DNA of 5,786 nt from positions 27,254-33,039 of the forward strand of contig PBAA01000002.1 of the NCBI GenBank assembly GCA_002715785.1, in the 5' to 3' direction. Positions 1 through 4,822 of the stretch are shown here, one piece after another (the first letter of the stretch is position 1; every line of letters begins with the position of its first letter). Source of the DNA: Gammaproteobacteria bacterium (GTDB lineage: Bacteria > Pseudomonadota > Gammaproteobacteria > Pseudomonadales > Azotimanducaceae). A program made the translations under genes and the position numbers. A model generated the notes under the pieces. The model was not told the origin of the DNA. It ran no database searches and was given only the letters and a program-made list of their open reading frames with translations.

Positions 1-1122
1 GTTCTGATTGGTGCGGAAACGCATATTCCATATCAGCGGCCACCCCTTTCGAAGCAGTATCTCGCTGGCGAGCAGCCTCTCGACAAATTGTGGCTGAGGC
101 CCGAGAAATTTTACGTCGATCGAACAATTGATGTACGAACCGGAATAACGGTCGAAAATATCGACCGTGACGGTCAGTTTGTGGCCTGCAGCGATGGATC
201 CCTCGTTCCCTATGATCGACTACTGCTTGCCACCGGTAGTCGCCCCCTTCGACCTAATTTACCCGGGATCGACCTCAATGGCGTGCACACACTTCGTACC
301 ATTACTGACGTCGATAAGATCCGAACCGGTATGGAGAGTGCAACGCACTTAGTAATCGTCGGCGGTGGATATATAGGACTCGAAGTCGCCTCCGTCGCCG
401 TAACCGCGAATATGCAAGTGACTATCTTGGAGATGGAGGACCGCATCCTCCAACGCGTAACTCACCCTTTTATGTCAGCGTTCTATCACAAATTGCACAG
501 CGGTAAGGGCGTTGATATCAGAACCAAAACGCGGGCATCGGAATTCGTCGGCGATGGACGGGTACAAGAGGTGCTCTGTGGAGACGGAACCACCGTTGAC
601 GCTGATTTGGTCATTGTGGGCGTAGGCGTCGTACCTAATTCCGAGGTGGCATCTGATGCTGGTCTCCTTTGCGACAACGGCATCATGGTGGATGAACGAT
701 GTGTTACCAGCGATCCTTCCATTTTCGCTGCCGGTGATTGCACAAATCACCCAAACGCATTGTTGGACCGACGTCTTCGCCTAGAATCGGTACCCAATGC
801 CATGGAACAATCGCGCATCGCGGCTGGCAACCTTATCGGCGGCGATAAGCAGTACGCAAGCATTCCGTGGTTCTGGTCCGACCAATACGACCTTAAGTTG
901 CAGATGGTCGGGTTTTCCTCTGACGGTGACGAATCAATCACCCGCGGAGAACCCGAATCCCATGAATTTGCGATGTTTCACTTTGACGGAGGCAAAGTCG
1001 TAGCCGCAGAAACCGTCAATTCACCACGCGAATTCATGGTAGCGAAACAACTCATTGGGAGAACTATCGACCCGGCCTCGCTGTCGAACATGGACGTTGA
1101 TCTTAAGTCGCTAGTCGAATAG
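1..1122 (+). CDS. FAD-dependent NAD(P)H:ferredoxin reductase (partial, N-terminus outside window)
   Basis: The reading frame is open from base 1 and stops at TAG 1120-1122, giving 373 residues without a start codon. The first visible residues include PYQRPPLSK (10-18), a hallmark of ferredoxin/rubredoxin/putidaredoxin reductases. About 25-35 residues, with the first FAD-binding GxGxxG, should lie left of the window. Also visible are an ATGSRP segment (77-82), the NAD(P)-binding VGGGYIGLEVA (120-130), GVGVVPN (207-213), the second FAD contact FAAGD (242-246) and PWFWSDQYD (289-297), which opens the C-terminal reductase domain. Proteins of this family pass electrons from NAD(P)H through FAD to a small [2Fe-2S] ferredoxin that serves a Rieske oxygenase or a cytochrome P450. 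No ferredoxin or oxygenase gene is in view, so the partner is unknown. It would have to lie upstream or elsewhere. An internal TTG at 88 is not the start, because the conserved PYQRPPLSK lies before it. Family assignment is firm; electron acceptor and pathway are not. Confidence 0.95.
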   Translation, partial: VLIGAETHIPYQRPPLSKQYLAGEQPLDKLWLRPEKFYVDRTIDVRTGITVENIDRDGQFVACSDGSLVPYDRLLLATGSRPLRPNLPGIDLNGVHTLRTITDVDKIRTGMESATHLVIVGGGYIGLEVASVAVTANMQVTILEMEDRILQRVTHPFMSAFYHKLHSGKGVDIRTKTRASEFVGDGRVQEVLCGDGTTVDADLVIVGVGVVPNSEVASDAGLLCDNGIMVDERCVTSDPSIFAAGDCTNHPNALLDRRLRLESVPNAMEQSRIAAGNLIGGDKQYASIPWFWSDQYDLKLQMVGFSSDGDESITRGEPESHEFAMFHFDGGKVVAAETVNSPREFMVAKQLIGRTIDPASLSNMDVDLKSLVE

Positions 1123-1130
1123 CTCGCGGG

Positions 1131-1144
1131 CCCGGCTCACCGGG
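1131..1144 (+). terminator. Possible weak hairpin after the reductase gene
   Basis: CCCGG (1131-1135) can pair with CCGGG (1140-1144) around a CTCA loop, 8 bases after the reductase stop codon. The position suits a terminator, but no T-run follows, so it is not a canonical intrinsic terminator. It may be only a GC-rich accident. Confidence 0.2.
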
Positions 1145-1157
1145 AATCCGCTGACGA

Positions 1158-1190
1158 AATTGGTTGCAGCAGCAACATTGCATTCCAATT
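1158..1190 (+). repeat. Nested inverted repeats in the gap before the CULT gene
   Basis: AATTGG (1158-1163) is the inverse complement of CCAATT (1185-1190). Inside it, TTGC (1164-1167) pairs with GCAA (1172-1175) around the AGCA loop. Read together they could form a small two-part stem, or act as a dyad for a DNA-binding protein just upstream of the promoter-like sequence. The arms are short and AT-rich, so chance is possible. Confidence 0.25.
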
Positions 1191-1198
1191 CAAATAAC

Positions 1199-1226
1199 TT
1201 GCACGTTTACGCCCTTGGTGGATAGT
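1199..1226 (+). promoter_or_regulatory. Weak promoter-like pair upstream of the CULT gene
   Basis: TTGCAC (1199-1204) and GATAGT (1221-1226) stand 16 bases apart and resemble sigma-70 -35 and -10 boxes at about 3/6 and 4/6 positions. They would give a leader of roughly 30 bases before the ATG at 1266. The CULT gene needs some promoter here if it is not read through from the reductase, but the match is poor. No good Shine-Dalgarno sequence stands directly before the ATG. Confidence 0.22.
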
Positions 1227-1265
1227 TTAGAGGGAAGTGGCCGAGGCGGGTGTTGATCAGAGCAA

Positions 1266-1649
1266 ATGACTGATACGCATGTGGAGGAGCAAGAGACTCT
1301 CGATCCTCGCCTAAAGGAAAGGCTTGAAAAGGGCGACCATCCGAAAGAGGGATATATCTTTTGTTTAGCCTGTTCCCATGTATTAGCCCATGTCGATGAC
1401 CGATTAAGTGTTGGCGGTTCGCATGAACACATCTTTAGCAACCCCCACGGCTTCACGCACCATTTCGGCTGTTACCAAGAAGCGCTAGGGTGTGCGATCG
1501 AAGGTCCCGCTGTGGCTGCGGATAGTTGGTTTCCCGGCTATCTTTGGCGTCTAGCTACATGTGGCGACTGTCAACAGCATATTGGCTGGCTGTTTGAGCA
1601 TGGCGATCATTTTTATGGGCTCTTGGTCGATCGAATTCAAGCGGGATGA
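1266..1649 (+). CDS. Stand-alone CULT-domain (cereblon-like, thalidomide-binding fold) protein
   Basis: This 127-residue protein is almost entirely one CULT domain, the zinc-bound beta-tent fold that binds thalidomide in human cereblon. Two CxxC pairs (Cys33/Cys36 and Cys99/Cys102) would hold the zinc ion. The ligand cage is complete: Trp88 and Trp94 in SWFPGYLW, Trp108 and Phe110 in HIGWLF. Asn59 sits in an NPHG turn like the one in human cereblon. From memory, every one of these positions lies nine residues after its counterpart in the characterised Magnetospirillum protein MsCI4 (Cys24, Asn50, Trp79, Trp85, Trp99, Tyr101), so the spacing is identical. The first 30 residues are a charged, probably flexible extension. 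There is no signal peptide or membrane segment, so it is likely cytosolic. Known CULT domains bind cyclic imides, uridine and C-terminal cyclic-imide peptides, but the bacterial role is unknown. The ATG at 1266 is the first start in frame near the domain, with no strong ribosome site. The gene stands alone on its strand and converges on the M15 peptidase gene. Confidence 0.95.
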   Translation: MTDTHVEEQETLDPRLKERLEKGDHPKEGYIFCLACSHVLAHVDDRLSVGGSHEHIFSNPHGFTHHFGCYQEALGCAIEGPAVAADSWFPGYLWRLATCGDCQQHIGWLFEHGDHFYGLLVDRIQAG

Positions 1650-1688
1650 CCGTTACGAAGTGAGTCTCTTTCAGACAAGCCATCAGCC

Positions 1689-2216
1689 CTATTCGGCTGG
1701 CCGGTAACACCAATGCCACGGTTCATAGACCACCCCGTAGGGATTGCTACGTGGATAAGACAGCACAAACCGGTGATCGACAGCAGATGCGACAAGCCAG
1801 CGAAACGCTTGTGTTTCCTCAAACAACTCAGTCAATGGATCAATTCCTGGACTCGTTACGTCGACGGCACACCCCCCCTGATGTTCGCTATATCCGGGCG
1901 CCGCGATGCGGTTTAGAACGTCCGCGATGGATTCTCCCGCCTCGATCTTGCGCTGAATTAAATTAACTTGGTATTCGAGCGAGCGGTATGCAGAAACGAG
2001 CTGTACGGTCACCCCATCTAATGACGCTGCTTCTACCAATCCCGTCCATGCGTTCGCCGCTTCCATACGCAACCGTTGCGGTCGATCAAAGACGTCAACG
2101 CCGATGTCAACCAAGTCGTCGGGCGTCCACTGTTGAACGAGCCCCGATCGGGCGGCGTAATCCGAAGGGATGCCGAGTCTCTGATGTAGATCCACGATGA
2201 CGTTTGATTCAGTCAC
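1689..2216 (-). CDS. M15-family (VanY/LD-carboxypeptidase-type) zinc peptidase
   Basis: This 175-residue protein carries the full M15/VanY signature. SAYRS (75-79) provides the substrate-binding Arg78, SEHQGGCAVD (110-119) provides zinc ligands His112 and Asp119, and EPWHW (165-169) provides the catalytic Glu165 and zinc ligand His168. Family members cut D-amino acids from peptidoglycan stem peptides. The N-terminus is soluble and has no signal peptide or lipobox, which is odd for a wall enzyme. It suggests either a cytoplasmic role in peptide recycling or export by another route. The start is GTG at 2216. An in-frame stop lies just upstream, so no longer form is possible. The best ribosome site, AAGGAG at 2237-2232, is about 15 bases from this GTG, which is longer than usual. 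The gene follows the CoA-transferase by 33 bases on the same strand and is probably co-transcribed with it, although the two activities have no evident link. It ends 39 bases from the CULT gene end. Confidence 0.9.
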   Translation of the reverse strand: MTESNVIVDLHQRLGIPSDYAARSGLVQQWTPDDLVDIGVDVFDRPQRLRMEAANAWTGLVEAASLDGVTVQLVSAYRSLEYQVNLIQRKIEAGESIADVLNRIAAPGYSEHQGGCAVDVTSPGIDPLTELFEETQAFRWLVASAVDHRFVLSYPRSNPYGVVYEPWHWCYRPAE

Positions 2217-2231
2217 TGATCGGAAAACTCA

Positions 2232-2237
2232 CTCCTT
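2232..2237 (-). promoter_or_regulatory. Ribosome binding site with long spacing for the M15 peptidase
   Basis: On the minus strand this reads AAGGAG and lies in the 33-base gap after the CoA-transferase stop. It is the only good Shine-Dalgarno match before the GTG start at 2216, but the spacing of 15 bases is longer than the usual 5-10. A TGA at 2231-2229 rules out an in-frame start nearer to it. Confidence 0.45.
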
Positions 2238-2249
2238 CGACATCAAGTT

Positions 2250-3467
2250 TCAAGAACGCGAACCCTTGATCATCTCACTGCCTATTGAACCTTCTGTTCG
2301 CAACTCATCAATGTCTTCTGCCGAAAGTCCGAGGTCTTCCGCAAGTACCTCGTCTGTGTGCTCACCCAATAGCGGAGCGGCTTCGATCGCGACGTGGCTC
2401 TTCGACATGCGCGCTGGCCAACCAAGTAACTGGACTTTCCCATGAACCGCGTGTTCAACGTCATGTACGAAGTCGCGCTCTACCAAATGGGGATCGGTAA
2501 ATAATTCGTTCGTTTCATACACTTGACTCGCACACACACCCTCCTCCGCTAAAGCAGACATACATTCCTTTTTAGTGTGCGACCGTGTCCATGACCCTAT
2601 TTCCTCGAACAACAGATGGCGATTTTCATGACGGGCTTGCGCCGTACTGAAGCGAGGATCCGAGAGTAGCTCCGGCTGGCCCAACGCACAGCAGACCGCA
2701 CTCCACATCCTCGGGTTTACGGCCATTACAAAAACATAGTCGTTTGGACCACCCGGGGCACAGGGATATAAGGAAACAAATGGATTCTCACCGTTGCCCG
2801 TACGAGGCGTAGCGACCTGACCAAACCTTGTCCTCGATACGGCCGTGCGTAAGTAATAAGTCATTGCTTCCTGCATCGATAATTCAATGAGTTGGCCTTC
2901 CCCCGTTTTTAGTTTTTGGGCATACGCGGCCGAGATTGCCAGCGCCGCCTGTACTCCGGTACCGGCATCTCCCATCGTAGGACCTGGACGCATCGGCGGG
3001 CCGTCGGGTTCACCTGTAATCGAAAAGGCACCCGCTGCCGCCTGAGCGACCATGTCCATACATTTGAAGTGTGCGTATGGACCCGATGTACCAAACCCCT
3101 TGATCCTCACATAAATGATCTCTGGATGGACTGTCCGCATGACGTCGTAGCCAATATCCAGTTTTTCGACCACTCCAGGCCCATAGTTTTCAACAAACAC
3201 GTCATAACGCGGCACCATTTGTAGCAATAAATCGCGTCCCTTTTCCGAACTGAGGTCGAACGTCACACTGCGCTTGTTGCTGTTCCAATTAACGAAATAC
3301 TCCGAATCGACGCCGTCATTTCTGCCAACGCCTCTACCGGGATCGCCGACTTCGGGCTGTTCGATCTTAACGACGGTAGCGCCCAACCACGCGAGCGACT
3401 GCGTGCACGCCGTCCCCGCCTCCCACTGCGTCATGTCAAGAATCCGCAATCCATCCAAGGCTGCCAT
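2250..3467 (-). CDS. CaiB/BaiF family (class III) CoA-transferase
   Basis: This 405-residue protein has the usual length of class III CoA-transferases, which move CoA between carboxylic acids through an aspartyl-CoA thioester. The N-terminal part carries the family hallmarks: GATVVKIEQP and DPGR with the glycine-rich loop after it, then NWNSNKRSVTFDL and VFVENYGPG, followed by GFGTSGPY. Asp167 in TMGDAGTG is the expected catalytic aspartate. The C-terminal part holds the conserved small domain with DPRF and the DPHL motif. A TTG 18 bases upstream also opens the frame, but the strong AAAGGAGAGG ribosome site would then lie inside the gene, so the ATG at 3467 is the right start. Donor and acceptor acids cannot be read from the sequence. 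Relatives serve oxalate, carnitine, alpha-methylacyl and aromatic acid pathways. It is the first gene of a minus-strand pair with the M15 peptidase and is divergent from the PTPS operon. Confidence 0.93.
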   Translation of the reverse strand: MAALDGLRILDMTQWEAGTACTQSLAWLGATVVKIEQPEVGDPGRGVGRNDGVDSEYFVNWNSNKRSVTFDLSSEKGRDLLLQMVPRYDVFVENYGPGVVEKLDIGYDVMRTVHPEIIYVRIKGFGTSGPYAHFKCMDMVAQAAAGAFSITGEPDGPPMRPGPTMGDAGTGVQAALAISAAYAQKLKTGEGQLIELSMQEAMTYYLRTAVSRTRFGQVATPRTGNGENPFVSLYPCAPGGPNDYVFVMAVNPRMWSAVCCALGQPELLSDPRFSTAQARHENRHLLFEEIGSWTRSHTKKECMSALAEEGVCASQVYETNELFTDPHLVERDFVHDVEHAVHGKVQLLGWPARMSKSHVAIEAAPLLGEHTDEVLAEDLGLSAEDIDELRTEGSIGSEMIKGSRS

Positions 3468-3469
3468 GA

Positions 3470-3479
3470 CCTCTCCTTT
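3470..3479 (-). promoter_or_regulatory. Strong ribosome binding site that fixes the CoA-transferase start
   Basis: On the minus strand this reads AAAGGAGAGG, two bases before the ATG at 3467. The GGAG core sits at good spacing. It decides between this ATG and the in-frame TTG at 3485, because the site would otherwise be coding sequence. Confidence 0.8.
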
Positions 3480-3596
3480 CGTCAACTGCGTAGCAACCTA
3501 GGGCGGCGCGTTCTGATAAGCAAGTGTTCGGGCTGAAGCATGCATGAGACCCTACGACAAGGCAGTCGATTACGACCCCTATGTTACGATGCCGCG
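3480..3596. promoter_or_regulatory. Divergent promoter region between the CoA-transferase and the PTPS operon
   Basis: Both flanking units start here, so two promoters are expected. On the minus strand TTGCTT (3523-3518) and TAGGTT (3500-3495) are 17 bases apart and would give a short leader containing the CoA-transferase ribosome site, but each box matches consensus at only 3 of 6 positions. On the plus strand the best -10-like word is TATGTT at 3579-3584, which would leave a leader of only a few bases before the ATG at 3597. No Shine-Dalgarno sequence precedes that ATG, so translation may be leaderless or nearly so. No preQ1 or pterin riboswitch fold was recognised. Confidence 0.35.
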
Positions 3597-4118
3597 ATGC
3601 AGCAACCCCCCGACAATGCCGCATCTCATGCGGAAACCAACCGTGCAACCATAGAAATTCAAAAAGAATATCTGCACTTTTCCGCGGCGCATTTCACGAT
3701 CTTTTCCGCAACCGAGCGAGAAAATCTACACGGCCACAATTTTCAAGTAGAAGCCGTCTTAGACGGCGACATCGGTGACGACGGACTGTGCTTCGACTAC
3801 AACGAAATCAAGAATCGACTCAAGACTCTGTGTGATGAACTCGATGAAAAAACGCTATTACCGGAGCAGTCCCCCTATTTGACCGTCGCCGAAGATGAAG
3901 ATTACGTTGTTGCGACTTTCAGCGATGAACGTATCCCGTTCCTATCACGCGACGTTTTGACTCTCCCACTACGCAACATCACCGTGGAGGAACTCGCCCA
4001 TTGGTTCCTAACTGGCATCATCCAAGACACTTCATTTAACGATTTACCCATTGACTCGGTTACCATCCGGATAGCTTCAGGGCGGGGCCAATGGGCGTCA
4101 TCGAGCTGGACTCGATGA
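3597..4118 (+). CDS. Divergent 6-pyruvoyl-tetrahydropterin synthase / QueD (COG0720) homologue
   Basis: This 173-residue protein of the tunnelling-fold PTPS/QueD family keeps the three zinc histidines: His32 in FSAAH, and His45 and His47 in LHGH. Other family marks are the CFDYNEIK helix start and NITVEELA (NxTxE; usually NPTAE). Classical enzymes turn 7,8-dihydroneopterin triphosphate into 6-pyruvoyl- or 6-carboxy-tetrahydropterin. Here the usual catalytic Cys four residues before the first HGH His is Arg41. It is followed by Glu42 in an ExxHGH arrangement like that of PTPS-III enzymes, which make 6-hydroxymethyl-dihydropterin. The LDH motif is LDE (82-84), and the C-terminal pterin-anchoring Glu is not evident in RIASGRGQW. 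It is longer than QueD (about 120), partly through an insert around 89-118. The frame is open to an ATG at 3540, but the domain starts near residue 20, so 3597 is preferred. It is the first gene of an operon with the SDR and the transporter. Fold is sure; exact reaction is not. Confidence 0.85.
   Translation: MQQPPDNAASHAETNRATIEIQKEYLHFSAAHFTIFSATERENLHGHNFQVEAVLDGDIGDDGLCFDYNEIKNRLKTLCDELDEKTLLPEQSPYLTVAEDEDYVVATFSDERIPFLSRDVLTLPLRNITVEELAHWFLTGIIQDTSFNDLPIDSVTIRIASGRGQWASSSWTR
4115..4118 (+). promoter_or_regulatory. ATGA stop-start overlap coupling PTPS homologue and SDR
   Basis: The SDR start ATG (4115-4117) overlaps the PTPS stop TGA (4116-4118). Such overlaps usually mean translational coupling and near-equal production of the two proteins. 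It favours this start over the in-frame ATG at 4091, which would put eight unneeded residues before the compact MTRLLLITGASAGIG beginning. Confidence 0.75.
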
Positions 4119-4813
4119 CCAGGCTTTTGTTGATTACCGGAGCTAGCGCGGGGATAGGACTCAGCACTGCGTCGCGGTTTTTGCGTGACGGTTACACCGT
4201 GGTCAATCTTTCGCGTCGCCCATGCCCGTTGGAAGGGGTGCAACATCTTCGATGTGATCTCGCGCAACCAGACTTTCTTGAAAGCATCCGCTCCAACCTG
4301 GAATCGATGCTATCGCAAGCTGATCTCGTCTCGGTCATTCATAACGCATCGCGACTCTCGAACGACACCGCAACCGACACACCGAGCGACAAACTCCGCG
4401 ACGTTTTAGAGATCAATATTGTTGCGCCAAATACGTTGAATCGGTTCGCAATCCCGTTCATGAAGCCAGCCTCAAGCGTGCTTTTTGTCGGATCAACGTT
4501 GTCGGAGAAAGCGGTCCCTAGCAGCTACACGTACGTAACGAGCAAACACGGAATGATCGGGATGATGCGAGCGTTCTGTCAGGATTTGGCCGGAACCGGG
4601 ATCCATACCGCTTGTATCTGTCCTGGATTCACCGATACCGAGATGCTCCGAGAACACGTCCCTGCGGATGCGATGGCAGCCGTCCGAGGTATGTCTGCTT
4701 TTAATCGACTCATCGAACCTGCGGAAATCGCGGATACTCTATTTTGGGCAGCATCCAATCCCGTGATCAACGGTAGCGTCGTACACGCTAATTTAGGACA
4801 AATCGAAACCTAA
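4115..4813 (+). CDS. Short-chain dehydrogenase/reductase, likely acting with the PTPS homologue on a pterin
   Basis: This 232-residue classical SDR has the nucleotide-binding TGASAGIG (8-15), NLSRR (31-35) whose arginines suggest NADPH, a CDL segment (47-49), HNAS (76-79) in place of the usual NNAG, active-site Asn101, Ser127, Tyr140 and Lys144 (YVTSK), and CPGFTDTEM (170-178). It should reduce a carbonyl or C=N group with NADPH. In the biopterin pathway the enzyme after PTPS is sepiapterin reductase, also an SDR. Bacterial dihydropteridine and dihydromonapterin reductases (FolM, PTR1) are SDRs as well, though those have the TGxxxRxG arginine, which is absent here. Substrate assignment to a pterin rests only on the overlap with the PTPS homologue and is inference. 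Otherwise it could only be called a generic SDR. The next gene begins 9 bases after its stop. Confidence 0.88.
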   Translation: MTRLLLITGASAGIGLSTASRFLRDGYTVVNLSRRPCPLEGVQHLRCDLAQPDFLESIRSNLESMLSQADLVSVIHNASRLSNDTATDTPSDKLRDVLEINIVAPNTLNRFAIPFMKPASSVLFVGSTLSEKAVPSSYTYVTSKHGMIGMMRAFCQDLAGTGIHTACICPGFTDTEMLREHVPADAMAAVRGMSAFNRLIEPAEIADTLFWAASNPVINGSVVHANLGQIET

Positions 4814-4822
4814 GAATTCGCC

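Noticed and set aside
210..750. Long minus-strand open frames inside the reductase gene
   Set aside because: They lie opposite a gene with strong family motifs, have no recognisable domains and low-complexity compositions, and are shadows.
1215..1262. A tRNA-like look of the sequence before the CULT gene (GGTGGATAGTTTAGAGGG...)
   Set aside because: No acceptor stem, anticodon arm or GTTCRA T-arm could be paired.
1650..1688. Bidirectional terminator between the CULT and M15 genes
   Set aside because: Only a four-base GTCT/AGAC pair is present with no flanking T or A run.
2916..3224. A 102-residue plus-strand open frame inside the CoA-transferase gene
   Set aside because: It is antisense to conserved CoA-transferase sequence and resembles no protein family.
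3468..3485. Longer CoA-transferase starting at the TTG at 3485
   Set aside because: The six extra codons are the strong AAAGGAGAGG ribosome site of the ATG at 3467.
3540..3596. Nineteen extra N-terminal residues on the PTPS homologue
   Set aside because: They match nothing known in the family and carry no better ribosome site. The choice is not certain.
3480..3596. preQ1-type or pterin-type riboswitch before the PTPS operon
   Set aside because: No matching pseudoknot or conserved core was found, and the leader appears too short.
4091..4114. SDR start at the ATG at 4091
   Set aside because: The ATGA overlap at 4115 gives the normal compact SDR beginning, and the extra eight residues lie inside the PTPS gene end.
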